NCBI GenBank assembly: GCA_945861535.1
Contig: CAMAUZ010000045.1
Coordinates: 1 to 60,954 of the forward strand
Length of the DNA: 60,954 bases
Reading direction: 5' to 3'
Origin: Akkermansia muciniphila
GTDB taxonomy: Bacteria; Verrucomicrobiota; Verrucomicrobiia; Limisphaerales; BJHT01
In this document: one piece after another, positions 17,010-25,819 of the stretch
Layout of the letters: the number at the start of each line of letters is the position of its first letter
Numbering within the stretch: the first letter of the stretch is position 1
The notes under the pieces: generated by a model
What the model saw: only the letters and a program-made list of their open reading frames with translations
What the model was told of the DNA's origin: nothing
Databases searched by the model: none
Program-made: the position numbers and the translations under genes

Positions 17010-19244
17010 TCATAAGTCCCGGGCGGAGTAGCGGAGGATGTTGGCGACGAGTCTCTGCCATTCGGACCAGTCGTAAAAGGGTGGTTTGCCGGGGTTGTCG
17101 GCGGGGTCGCCGAAGGCGAGGCCGAGGAGGATCATGACGCGCTGGCCAGTGCGCGGGGCGTATTCGACGAGGAAGGGATGGTCGCCGGCTTTGAGGAGGA
17201 CTTTGGGGGCGGAGGGGAGTTGGTCACGGAATTTGGCGGCGTGGACGTAGTAGGTGTAGGGAAGATCGGATAGGTTGATGCCTTGGAAGATAGGGTGGTC
17301 TTTGAGGGGTGAGTTAAGGCGCAGGGTGGCTTTGTCTATCGGAGCGGAGGCGATGGGGAGATAGGAGTAGATGGGATGGGTGCCGGGGGTGCCGGTGAAG
17401 GTGTTGGGGCCACCGCCGTAGAAGAGGCCGCCGCCGCGGTCGAGGTAGTTGATGAGGATGCTCATGCCGATGTGGCGGGCGACCTCGAAGACGGAGTTGT
17501 TCAGGACGATGGCGCGGTAGTTGAAGAGGCGGTCGTAGTCGTAGGGGAAGTCGGTCAGGCCGTTGCGGTCCACGACGACGCCGGGGTGATAGCCGGCGTC
17601 GAGCTTGAGATTGGGGATGGTGCGGAAGGCGTGCTCGAGTTTCAGGACGCGCGAGGTGGAGCCGAAGAGACCGAAGACGTTGAAGTTGGTGCGGTTGACG
17701 TTGTGCGCGGCGGTCGGAGTAGGGATGAGGGGGTTTTGCGGCGTGCGGGCCAGGAGTTTCACCGGGGTTTTCAGGTCTTTGAGGATGTTGCCGCCGAGGC
17801 TGTAGTCGCCGGTGTGGAAATGCTCGAACTCGCGTTCAATCAGGGAGCCGTCGGGGAGTTCGATGAAGGCTTTGGTGCGGACGATGACAGGGTCGGCGGC
17901 GTCACCGGGGAATTCGACTTCGCTGAGGTGCGGTTCGATGCCAAGGCTGGGGACTTCGATGGCGGCGAGGACATCGCGTCGCTCGGGGGTGCCGAGGAGG
18001 TTGTGGACGAGGGTCGGGATGAGGGTGATCTTGCGGACCTTCTCGTAGCTGGAGGTAAGTTTGTAGGCGATGCGGAGGCGGCCGTCCTGGCGGGTGGGTT
18101 GGACTTGGGCGATGAAGTATTCGGTTGCGTGGTCCACGCGTTCGAGGCCCATGACGGGGATGACATGGATGCGGGTTTTCCGGGGTTGGTTGTTGAGGAT
18201 CAGAAAATTGTCATAGACCCATTCGTCGGTGTAGGGACTGTTAGGCTGGTTGTTGTAGAGAAAGCTGACGTAGTCGTAGTCCATGAGATAGACGACGCCT
18301 TCGCGGCGGGTGGGGGAGACACGGGCGCTCCAGCCGTGGTTGAAGTTGTAAACAAACTCTTCCCCTTTGCCGGGGAGGTGATTGATGCCGGTGACGGAGG
18401 GGCGGAAGACATGGTCGGGCGCGGTGGCGTCGATGCGGTCGCAGTTGTGCATCCAGTAGAGGGGGAGCTTGGCGAAGGGGGTGTCGTTGAGGAATTCGAC
18501 ATCGAAGAGGAAGTGGGGCGTGCCTTGGCGAAGGGTGACGGTGCGGCGGATTTTCAGGTCTTGGAGCAGCTTGGAGATGATGCCGCTGTCCTTCTGGCCG
18601 ATCCAGCCGTCGAGTTTGGTCTCGAAGACTACCTGGACTTCGTCGGGGCCGCGGCGGGTGATGCGGTAGTCGTACCATTTGCCGCGGAGTTCCTGGAAGC
18701 GCCAGTCTTGTTCCCAGACATTGTCCTGTAACATGCCGCCGCCGCCGATGAGGTTCTTGGGTTGGGTCAGGTCAACGATGTCGTTCTGGGTGGGGCGAAA
18801 GGTGAAGTTGATGACGGTGGACCCGATGCCGGGCATGAGGCGCATGGAAATCCAGTCAGTTTCCATGAGGATGACTTGGTCGCCGTCGTCGTCGGTGAGT
18901 TCGGCGATGAAGGCGCCCTGGCGCTCTTGGGCAAGGGCAGTGGGGGTGAGGAGCAGGAATGCGAGGGCGAGGAGTGATAACAGGGAGGCGGGGGATGCAG
19001 AGGGGCGGAGGCACGCCCTAGGTAGAGCGCGGGAAAGTTGGTCGCAGGGGGTGACGGGGGGAAGCGCTGCGGGACTGGAAGTCTGATGCTCGAAACAGCA
19101 GCGGAGTTTGGCAGGGGAATTTGGGGCAGGGTAATGGGGAGGGATTTCTGTTGGCCTCCACACGTCGGTGGGGACGGGTGGCGAGACGCCGCCCGAACTC
19201 GCAGGCGAGGACGCCTGCGGTACCTTTACGAATCTCGTCCTCAT
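17010..19244 (-). CDS. secreted protein with beta-sandwich body and GATase-like C-terminus
   Basis: About 744 residues if the ATG at 19244 is used; it overlaps the upstream TGA. A typical signal peptide (SLLSLLALAFLLLTPTALAQ) appears only about 75-105 residues in, behind residues encoded by palindromic repeat DNA, so the native start is probably an internal codon near 19000. The body (IAELTDDDGDQVILMETDWI onward) is beta-rich, resembling a large all-beta carbohydrate- or mutarotase-like fold. The last 200 residues (RAIVLNNSVFEVARHIGM, NYLDRGGGLFYGGGP, HPIFQGI) look like a class-I GATase-like Rossmann domain, as in two other proteins of this cluster. No clear catalytic residues. Function unknown; it is probably periplasmic and linked to the MoxR module downstream. 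Confidence 0.65.
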   Translation of the reverse strand: MRTRFVKVPQASSPASSGGVSPPVPTDVWRPTEIPPHYPAPNSPAKLRCCFEHQTSSPAALPPVTPCDQLSRALPRACLRPSASPASLLSLLALAFLLLTPTALAQERQGAFIAELTDDDGDQVILMETDWISMRLMPGIGSTVINFTFRPTQNDIVDLTQPKNLIGGGGMLQDNVWEQDWRFQELRGKWYDYRITRRGPDEVQVVFETKLDGWIGQKDSGIISKLLQDLKIRRTVTLRQGTPHFLFDVEFLNDTPFAKLPLYWMHNCDRIDATAPDHVFRPSVTGINHLPGKGEEFVYNFNHGWSARVSPTRREGVVYLMDYDYVSFLYNNQPNSPYTDEWVYDNFLILNNQPRKTRIHVIPVMGLERVDHATEYFIAQVQPTRQDGRLRIAYKLTSSYEKVRKITLIPTLVHNLLGTPERRDVLAAIEVPSLGIEPHLSEVEFPGDAADPVIVRTKAFIELPDGSLIEREFEHFHTGDYSLGGNILKDLKTPVKLLARTPQNPLIPTPTAAHNVNRTNFNVFGLFGSTSRVLKLEHAFRTIPNLKLDAGYHPGVVVDRNGLTDFPYDYDRLFNYRAIVLNNSVFEVARHIGMSILINYLDRGGGLFYGGGPNTFTGTPGTHPIYSYLPIASAPIDKATLRLNSPLKDHPIFQGINLSDLPYTYYVHAAKFRDQLPSAPKVLLKAGDHPFLVEYAPRTGQRVMILLGLAFGDPADNPGKPPFYDWSEWQRLVANILRYSARDL
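19109..19220. repeat. repeat cluster inside the 17010-19244 leader
   Basis: Three repeats lie side by side. GGCAGGGGAATTTGG and GGCAGGGTAATGGGG occupy 19109-19140. A CGACGTG-family copy is at 19155-19177. The palindrome CGCAGGCGAGGACGCCTGCG is at 19200-19219. All are inside the open reading frame upstream of the signal peptide. Confidence 0.65.
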
Positions 19245-21784
19245 GGTTCGAACTCCATGACGAGGGTGCGGAAGAGTTTTATGCCGGGGAATTGTACGCG
19301 GGCTTTGCCATTGGCGAGGGTGGTGGGGAGCGGGATGGCGGCGACGCGGGGTTCCCAGGTGAGCATCCAGGCGCGGGCGGTGCGGAAGCCGGCGGGGATT
19401 TTTACTTCGATGCGGAAGGGGTCGTTGATAGGCGGCGGTAACTCGTTGGATTTGTTGCGGCGCATCCGCTCGTGGACCGGTGGATTTATGATCGGGATGA
19501 CATAGCGGCGGGTGCGGCCGCGGTCTTCGGCGACGGCGGTGTCGGCGAACCAGAGGACGGAGGGCGAGTCGAGATAGATAATATCTTCGGCATTGGTGAG
19601 TGGCTTGAGGCCGGGGCTGCGGAAGAATTCGGAATAGCGAGTGATGAATTCGCCGGGACTGTCTTCGGAATAGGGCGCGGTGGAGTAGGAACCAATGTAG
19701 GTGGATCCGGAGGCGATGGTCATCGTGGTCCAATAGATGTCGTCGTGGGCGAAGTGACCGGAACCGTCGCGGTGCGGCGAGAAGAGTTGGTAAACGCCGC
19801 CGAAGCGCCGGGCCATCTCGCGTTTTTGCGCCATACTCCAGAGGGCGTCTTGGAAACGGTTCATGTAGTGATCAAGCAGCGGTGCGCTCATGGTGCCTTC
19901 GTCCATGAACATGCCGCCGGCCTTGGCGAAGGCGATGAATTCAGGATAGGTCTCGGGTGCGGGCGGAGTGATGCCGCGGAGGCCGACATTTTCGAGATAG
20001 GCCCATGAGTCCATGTTCGCGCCGAATTCAAATTGAGGAAAGGCGCGACGCAGGGCCTGCTCGAATTGCTGAAAATTCTTCGCCGCGTGCTGCATCTTAT
20101 CCGATTCCTGAAACGGGAGTTTCTGTCCCAGCACCGATACGGTACGGTTAGGCGCGAAGAGACCGACATCGAAGCGGATGCCTTCGTAGCCGGTGCGCTT
20201 GGAGAACTCGACGGCGTCCCGGGTTATCTGGTCCATGAGTTCGGGGAACCAATGGTTCAGACTGACTTCGATGTGCGGTATCTTGGGCATCGAGAAGGGA
20301 CCTTTGGTGTAGTCGTGTTTCTGCAATGCCTCGCGGGCGGCGGAGCGGAGATAATAGACTTGGTCGGTGGCGTTCGGATGTCCGCCGAGCCAGTCGGGGC
20401 GGCGGATGTGCATGTCCATCACGGCCTCGCCGGTGCCGCCGGCGAAGAGATACATGTGCGTGGCGACACCCATGGCGCGGTTGTGCGCGGTGACGGCGCG
20501 GACGATGGGATAGCTCTGAGCGACCGCGGACATGCCGCAAATCCACGCGTCCGTCTTGGGTAGCAATTGCGCGCAATCGCCCGGCGTCGCGGCGAAGACT
20601 TCCATGAGATTCTGCGGGCTTTCTTTTTCTCGGAAGGGATCGAGGCGGCGGTGATTGCCGCCGGCGATTTGCACGTCGTAGGCGCGTTGGTGAATGCTGA
20701 AAAAATCGCGTGACGAGGATTCCAACTTATCGCCCGCGCGGGTCTCGGCGCGGATTTCCCAGCCGAACGACGCGGTGTTGGTGGTCGTGAGCCAGGGGAG
20801 GGTGAGGGCTTTGGCTTCGCCGGAAGCAAGGGTGACTTCCTGACGCGTGAGTTCTTGGGATTCGCCCCAGCCGCGTTCGAGCACGAGGACGAGCGTGCGG
20901 GTGAGAGGTTCGCGGGTGAAGTTTTCGACGGCGGTGTGGAAGGACTGTTCCTCGCCCGGACGGAGCCAACGCTTCTGTGCGCGGACGTGGCGGACGGTGA
21001 GGCCGGGCGAGGGGGCGATGCGTTCGCAGCGGAGCCAATCCACGGTGACGGTGCGGAGAGAGTTGGGCGGGAGACCGGCACCGACGTTGTAGGTGGTGCG
21101 CGGGAGAGAGAGAGAAATCTGGAGGCCGTGCGGAGGTTTGATGACGGGCGGAGGCGGCGGGGCGGGGCGATTGGTGCCGCCGGGATAAGCTTCGGCGAGA
21201 AAGTCGGAATGATGCCAGGCGTGGCGGGGGCGGCGGGCAGGGAGCTGTTTCGAGAGGGTGGGATCGACTTCGTAGAGGAGGGAGATTTCCGAGTAAGTCT
21301 CGGGTTCGGCGAGGTCGGACGCGTAGTAGGATTGCTCGGCCTTTGCATGGCGATTGCTGAGAGTCGTGGTGACACCGAGGACGATGGGGGTGCCGATGCT
21401 CTGGGAGTCGCCGGCGTATTTCACGCGCGCGGTGATGCGATAGACGCCGGGGACGATATTGGTCCAGGCGACGACCGGCGTGGTGGCGATGGGGATGGAG
21501 CCGCGGACGATTTCGCGGCGATTGACGCGGAGCTGGAGCGCGGAGTTTTCGAGGATGGCCTGACCGGTGTCGTTGGTGGTGGGGCGCGTGGAGGACGCGT
21601 CGGGGTCGGAGAGGAAGTTCAGGTCGGTGCCGGCTTTGATGGGCGCGGCGGGGATGGTCCAGGCGGGCCAGACGAATTTGTCCTGCGGTGGTTTGGCGGC
21701 CGGGGAGTTGGTGGCGGGGACGGGCGGCGGCTGGGCGGCGGGGAGAAGGGCGGTGCTCAGGAGCAGCGCCAGCAACCAATACAT
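19241..21784 (-). CDS. secreted TIM-barrel-like protein, putative glycosidase
   Basis: 847 residues from the ATG at 21784, which starts a signal peptide (MYWLLALLLSTALLPAAQ). The first 330 residues look like beta-sandwich domains (VPGVYRITARVKYAGDS, TAVENFTREPLTRTLVLVL). Residues about 390-740 alternate strands and helices and carry YEGIRFDVGLF, FEFGANMDSWAYLENVG, AGGMFMDEGTM and FGGVYQLFSPHRDG. Asp and Glu at strand ends are reminiscent of glycoside hydrolase clan TIM barrels, but I cannot assign a GH family. A small C-terminal beta domain ends the protein. Its TGA overlaps the next gene's ATG. Probably an exported carbohydrate-active enzyme or a degenerate relative. Confidence 0.6.
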   Translation of the reverse strand: MYWLLALLLSTALLPAAQPPPVPATNSPAAKPPQDKFVWPAWTIPAAPIKAGTDLNFLSDPDASSTRPTTNDTGQAILENSALQLRVNRREIVRGSIPIATTPVVAWTNIVPGVYRITARVKYAGDSQSIGTPIVLGVTTTLSNRHAKAEQSYYASDLAEPETYSEISLLYEVDPTLSKQLPARRPRHAWHHSDFLAEAYPGGTNRPAPPPPPVIKPPHGLQISLSLPRTTYNVGAGLPPNSLRTVTVDWLRCERIAPSPGLTVRHVRAQKRWLRPGEEQSFHTAVENFTREPLTRTLVLVLERGWGESQELTRQEVTLASGEAKALTLPWLTTTNTASFGWEIRAETRAGDKLESSSRDFFSIHQRAYDVQIAGGNHRRLDPFREKESPQNLMEVFAATPGDCAQLLPKTDAWICGMSAVAQSYPIVRAVTAHNRAMGVATHMYLFAGGTGEAVMDMHIRRPDWLGGHPNATDQVYYLRSAAREALQKHDYTKGPFSMPKIPHIEVSLNHWFPELMDQITRDAVEFSKRTGYEGIRFDVGLFAPNRTVSVLGQKLPFQESDKMQHAAKNFQQFEQALRRAFPQFEFGANMDSWAYLENVGLRGITPPAPETYPEFIAFAKAGGMFMDEGTMSAPLLDHYMNRFQDALWSMAQKREMARRFGGVYQLFSPHRDGSGHFAHDDIYWTTMTIASGSTYIGSYSTAPYSEDSPGEFITRYSEFFRSPGLKPLTNAEDIIYLDSPSVLWFADTAVAEDRGRTRRYVIPIINPPVHERMRRNKSNELPPPINDPFRIEVKIPAGFRTARAWMLTWEPRVAAIPLPTTLANGKARVQFPGIKLFRTLVMEFEP

Positions 21785-21988
21785 CTTGGCCCGAGCAGGG
21801 TTGATAGGTCGTGGCTGGTGGGCGTCAATGGGCATTCAAATTGAGGCGCGATGGACGGCGTGGAAGGCGTGGGATTCAGCAAGCGGCAAAGATTGGGAGG
21901 CGGGGGTGCTGTTTGGTCCCGAATGCCACCATTTGCTGCCCAGTTAGGGTTTCGATCCAACCTGAACTCCAATTTCAGGGAGCCGAAT

Positions 21989-22135
21989 GGGGAGCGCACG
22001 CGGCCCGCGTGCCGGTTTGAGCGACGCCCCAAAACCATCGTTCCCCTGTCTGCTTGCCACCCCGGAAAAGCAAGATCGGGGAACGAGGTTTTCGGCGGGC
22101 CGCCGAAAACCGCACGCCAGCGGCGTGCGCTCCCC
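21989..22135. repeat. 147-bp composite palindromic element, copy B
   Basis: Same orientation as copy A, starting GGGGAGCGCACGCGG and ending GTGCGCTCCCC. The first internal hairpin is degraded (GGTTTGAGCG) while the second (TTTTCGGCGGGCCGCCGAAAA type, 22090-22110) is perfect. A further palindrome, GGTTTTCC with GGAAAACC, follows at 22143-22169. Confidence 0.85.
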
Positions 22136-22345
22136 GGTCGGCGGTTTTCCGCGCCCGCGCGGAAAACCCGTGTGGCACGAGCGCGCGCGAAGTTTCCACG
22201 CGAGGTGTGCGGAGCTGGAAGCCCGGAGACCGAAGCTGGATGCGAGGGCGCAGCGCTCATAGGTGCGGTTTTTTTGGTGGTTCCGCTGCTCTGCACGACC
22301 GGCCAATACCTTGCGTGCCTCTGGCACGACGGGGAGGTGGGACAA

Positions 22346-22538
22346 GCTCAAAGATTAAAGCTCAAAGCTCAAGGGAAGGACCAAGTTCAAAGGTTCAAAC
22401 AGGCGAGCAAGGATGTGGACCGAGTGAAAAATGCGGGTCACTTGGCGGAGCTGATTCATGCCGCAGTGAAGCACTGGACTTGGAACTTGGCGGTTGGAAC
22501 TTCCCTTGAGCTTTGAGCTTTAGCCTTGGAGCTTTTTC
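22346..22538. repeat. GCTCAAA heptamer element, inverted pair, locus 1
   Basis: The left arm has GCTCAAA, GATTAAA, GCTCAAA, GCTCAAG and then GGAAGGACCAAG (22346-22386). The right arm (22497-22538) has the reverse complement CTTGAGC, TTTGAGC, TTTAGCC. The right arm ends 15 nt from the feoB stop. The same word occurs at 25621-25803 and 31187-31606. Confidence 0.8.
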
Positions 22539-22552
22539 CGCGTCGCGCATTT

Positions 22553-24907
22553 TCACCCGAGGCCGAGGAGGCGTCCGCCCTGGTAGGTGAGGAAGGCGAG
22601 GAGCCAGGCGAGGGCACCCATGTAGGCCCATTGGAAGAGGGGCCATTTCCAGGAGTTGGTCTCGCGGCGGACGACGGCGACGGTGCTGACGCATTGGAGG
22701 GCGAAGACGTAGAAGACCATGAGGGAGACGGCGACGAGGGTGGTATAGACGGGGGTGCCGTCGGCGTGGCGCTGGGCTTGGAGTTCCTTGGCGAGGCTGC
22801 TGGTGGCGGTGTCGGATTTGTCGAAGTCACCGATGTTGTACACGACGGACATGGTGCTGACGAAGACTTCGCGGGCGGCGAAGGAGGCGACGATGCCGAT
22901 GCCCATTTTCCAGTCGAAGCCGAGGGGGGCGATGGCGGGTTCGATGAGGCGGCCGAGGCGGCCGGCGAAGCTGTGGCGGAGTTTGGATCCTTGTTCTTCG
23001 CGGTCGATGAGTTCGAGTTTTTCGCGGACGGCGGTTTCGACGGAGTTGGTGGCGGCGGGGGGTGCGTCGGCGGGGGGCGGGGCTTGGAGGGCGGCGAGTT
23101 TCAGGGCGAGGTCGGCGGGGCTGGTGATGGTGGGGAAGGCTTCCTGGATGACGGCGTTGCGGTCGCGGAAGGATTTTTCGGCGAGGGTCGGGTCTTTGGG
23201 ATAGGTGGCGAGCGCCCAGAGGAGAATATTGATGCCGAGGATGACGGTGCCGGCGCGGCGGAGGAAGAGCTTCGAGCGGTCCCACATGTGGCGCAGCGTT
23301 ATGTAAAGGACGGGGCGTTTGTAGGGCGGCAGCTCCATGATGAGGATGGGCGTTGCGCCTTTCAGCAGGGTGCTCTTGAAGAGCCAGGCCATGAGGAGGG
23401 CGACGACAATTCCCAGAAGGTACATGGCGAGCATGGTGAGGCCGGTGAGCTTGAAGAAGCCGAGGACGTGGATGTCCGGGATGCACGCGGCGATGAGGAC
23501 GGTATAGACGGGCAGGCGCGCGGAGCAGCTCATGAGCGGCGCGACGAGGATGGTGACGAGGCGGTCCTTGGGGCTTTCGATGGTGCGCGTGGCCATGATG
23601 CCGGGGATGGCGCAGGCGAAGGAGCTGAGCATGGGGATGAAGCTTTTGCCGTGCAGGCCGACGCGGCTCATCATGCGATCCATGAGGAAGGCGGCGCGGG
23701 ACATGTAGCCGGTGTCTTCGAGGAGGCTGATGAAGAGGAAGAGGAGGAGGATCTGCGGGAGGAAGATGACGACGGCGCCGACGCCTTTGATGACGCCGTT
23801 GACGAGGAGGTCGTTGAGCGGGCCTTCCGCCATGAGCGAGCCGACATGCGCGCCAATGCCGTCCACGACGGCGGAGAGGAAATCCATCGGGATTTTCGCG
23901 AAGGTAAAGATGCTCTGGAACATGAGGGCCATGAGCACGACGAAGATGAGGAGGCCCCAGATTTTGTGGGTGAGGAGGCCGTCGAGGCGGTCGCTGAAGG
24001 TGATGCCTTCCGGCGCGGTTTCGTGGACGGTGGCGGCGTGGATTTCGCCGAGGCGGGCGTAGCGGGCTTCGATGGCGCTGGTGCGCCAGTCAAGGCCGGC
24101 GGCGGTGAGCTGGGCGCGGGATTGCTCGACGGCGGTGCGGATTTCCGCGGGATAATGCGCGCCGGCGGAGAGCAGGGCCTGGTCGTCGGTGAGGAGGAGG
24201 AGGGCTTCGGGTGGCGTCGCGGTGCGGTGGTGGGGGAAGAGGGTGTCGAGGCGCGCGGCGAGGTCGCCGACGGCGCGGGTGAAAAGCGGCGGGAGGGCGC
24301 AGAAGTTGCGGGCGGCGACCGGCGTCTGAGCGAGCGCGGGAACGGTGCGGAGGATGGCCGCGCGGAGGGCGTCGATGCCTTCGTGGGCGCTGGCGACGAG
24401 CGGGAGGACGGGGACGCCGAGGCGCGCGGCGAGGCCGACGAGGTCGATTTCGTGGCCGTTCTCGGCGGCGACATCCATCATGTTGAGCGCGACGAGCGTG
24501 GGGTAGCCGAGTTCGAGGACTTGGGTGGCGTAGTAGAGGTTGCGCTCGAGATTCGAGGCATCGACGACGACGACGACGAGGGCGGGCGGCGGCACGTCGG
24601 GCAGGCGGTGGAAGAGGACGTCGCGGGAGATTTGTTCGTCGAGGGATTTCGGGCTGAGGCTGTAGGTGCCGGGGAGGTCGAGGATGGTGATGGGCGTGGC
24701 GGCGGGCGCGTTTTTGAGCTGGCCTTCTTTGCGTTCGACAGTGACGCCGGCGTAGTTGCCGACCTTGGCGCGGAGGCCGGTGAGGGCGTTGAAGACGGTG
24801 GTTTTGCCGCAATTGGGATTGCCGGTGAGCGCGACGTAGAGCGGGCCGCCCGGAGCCGCGGCCGGTGGCGATCCGGACGGGGTGGCGGCGGGGTTGGGCG
24901 TGCTCAT
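22553..24907 (-). CDS. feoB: ferrous iron transporter FeoB
   Basis: 784 residues, normal FeoB length. N-terminal G domain: G1 GNPNCGKTT (residues 29-37), G2 Thr in YAGVTVERKEG, G3 DLPG (77-80), G4 NMMD. The membrane domain carries the gate motifs LSSFACAIPGIMATR and LMSCSARLPVYTVLI. GTP-dependent uptake of Fe(II) across the inner membrane. Two FeoA genes lie directly upstream on the same strand (39-nt gap), forming feoA-feoA-feoB. A C-terminal motif (FVSTMSVVYNIGDFD) is typical. A heptamer repeat begins 15 nt after its stop. Confidence 0.97.
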   Translation of the reverse strand: MSTPNPAATPSGSPPAAAPGGPLYVALTGNPNCGKTTVFNALTGLRAKVGNYAGVTVERKEGQLKNAPAATPITILDLPGTYSLSPKSLDEQISRDVLFHRLPDVPPPALVVVVVDASNLERNLYYATQVLELGYPTLVALNMMDVAAENGHEIDLVGLAARLGVPVLPLVASAHEGIDALRAAILRTVPALAQTPVAARNFCALPPLFTRAVGDLAARLDTLFPHHRTATPPEALLLLTDDQALLSAGAHYPAEIRTAVEQSRAQLTAAGLDWRTSAIEARYARLGEIHAATVHETAPEGITFSDRLDGLLTHKIWGLLIFVVLMALMFQSIFTFAKIPMDFLSAVVDGIGAHVGSLMAEGPLNDLLVNGVIKGVGAVVIFLPQILLLFLFISLLEDTGYMSRAAFLMDRMMSRVGLHGKSFIPMLSSFACAIPGIMATRTIESPKDRLVTILVAPLMSCSARLPVYTVLIAACIPDIHVLGFFKLTGLTMLAMYLLGIVVALLMAWLFKSTLLKGATPILIMELPPYKRPVLYITLRHMWDRSKLFLRRAGTVILGINILLWALATYPKDPTLAEKSFRDRNAVIQEAFPTITSPADLALKLAALQAPPPADAPPAATNSVETAVREKLELIDREEQGSKLRHSFAGRLGRLIEPAIAPLGFDWKMGIGIVASFAAREVFVSTMSVVYNIGDFDKSDTATSSLAKELQAQRHADGTPVYTTLVAVSLMVFYVFALQCVSTVAVVRRETNSWKWPLFQWAYMGALAWLLAFLTYQGGRLLGLG

Positions 24908-24946
24908 GATTCCGCGGAGAGGTGGGGCGGGGCGGGGGAGGGCGGG

Positions 24947-25189
24947 CTACGAGGCCGGCTGGACGAGGATCAGGTCGGCCTCGTGTTTGCGGAGGGTAAG
25001 GTGGTAGCCGCGAACTTTGATTTCGATGGGGTCGCCGAGCGGGGCGAAGCGGATGAGTTCGACGGAGGTGCCGACGAGGAGGCCCATTTCGAGGAGGCGA
25101 CCGCGACTTTCGGGCGGGATCTGGATTTCGGCGACGGTGCCTTTGGTTCCCAAGGGCAGCGCGCTCAAAGGCTGTCGTACCGCGGGCAT
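24947..25189 (-). CDS. feoA: FeoA protein, second copy
   Basis: 80 residues, SH3-like FeoA domain: PLSALPLGTKGTVAEI, RGRLLEMGLLVGTSVELIRF, APLGDPIEIKVRGYHLTLRK and the end HEADLILVQP. The GDPIEIKVRGYHLTLR segment is the canonical FeoA strand pair. The ATG at 25189 follows the previous feoA stop by 2 nt. FeoA binds FeoB and supports its transport cycle in the cytoplasm. Confidence 0.93.
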   Translation of the reverse strand: MPAVRQPLSALPLGTKGTVAEIQIPPESRGRLLEMGLLVGTSVELIRFAPLGDPIEIKVRGYHLTLRKHEADLILVQPAS

Positions 25190-25191
25190 GT

Positions 25192-25488
25192 TCAGGCGGG
25201 AACGGGCGAGCGGCGCAGGGGTTCGACGAGGATGCTGTCGGCCAACTGCGAGCTGATACCGAGGCGCATGTTGCAGACCTGGCAGATGACGTTGTGCTGG
25301 TGGCTGACGAGGCGCACCTGCTGGTCTTCGCAGAAGCCCATTTCGCGGAGCCGATGGCTGATTTCCGGGGAGGAGGTCAACTGCTTGATGCGGACGGAAG
25401 TGCCGGCGCGCACTTTGCTCAGGGGGCAAAGCTCCGGGCCAAGGCACGGGCCTTCGCCGCAGGAAGCTGATTCGCCGGTCACTTTCAT
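25192..25488 (-). CDS. FeoA-domain protein with cysteine-rich N-terminus
   Basis: 98 residues, first gene of the feo operon. The FeoA core is recognisable (LSKVRAGTSVRIKQL, SHRLREMGFCEDQQVRL, LADSILVEPL). It differs from the second copy by an N-terminal SCGEGPCLGPELCPL stretch with three cysteines, and by VICQVCNMRLGIS with two more plus one in GFCEDQ, in place of the usual charged strand. Six cysteines in a small cytoplasmic protein suggest metal binding or Fe-S based sensing (inference). Alternative: a redox-regulated FeoA or a FeoC-like role. Confidence 0.85.
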   Translation of the reverse strand: MKVTGESASCGEGPCLGPELCPLSKVRAGTSVRIKQLTSSPEISHRLREMGFCEDQQVRLVSHQHNVICQVCNMRLGISSQLADSILVEPLRRSPVPA

Positions 25489-25620
25489 TGCGGCGGAAAG
25501 TACGCGTGTTGAGACTCAGTTTCAAGAGGCATCTGGAACTTGCCGGAAAAATCGAGCGCCGATGGTGCCGACGAAAGAAAACGGGATCGGGAACCGCGAA
25601 CTCGGCGAAGGAACAGGACG

Positions 25621-25803
25621 CTCAAAGTTCAAAGCTCAAAGCTCAAGGAAAGGAGCAAGGGCCAAGGTTCAAGGCCGGGGTTGTCTTACTTCCGTCGCCG
25701 TCACCAGATTGGACTCGGAAAGCCCTCGCGACGGCCGGAGCCGAATCGGCACTTGGAGGCTTGGTGCTTCCCTTGAGCTTTGAGCTTTGGGCTTTGAGCT
25801 TTC
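25621..25803. repeat. CTCAAAG heptamer element, inverted pair, locus 2
   Basis: The left arm is CTCAAAG, TTCAAAG, CTCAAAG, CTCAAGG (25621-25648). The right arm is CCTTGAG, CTTTGAG, CTTTGGG, CTTTGAG, CTTT (25770-25801). The right arm ends about 17 nt from the stop of the glycosyltransferase gene at 25820. 25489-25819 holds no gene. Confidence 0.85.
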
Positions 25804-25819
25804 CCCCCCCGTCCCACGC

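Noticed and set aside
17010-19733. Start of the 17010 gene at 19733
   Set aside because: That extension overlaps about 490 nt of the well-supported upstream gene and is arginine-rich.
22346-22538. CRISPR array
   Set aside because: The repeat units are 7 bp, without spacers of constant length, and no cas genes are present.
22526-25783. 1085-codon open frame antisense to the feo genes
   Set aside because: Gly/Glu/Asp-rich shadow of feoB, crossing repeat DNA at both ends.
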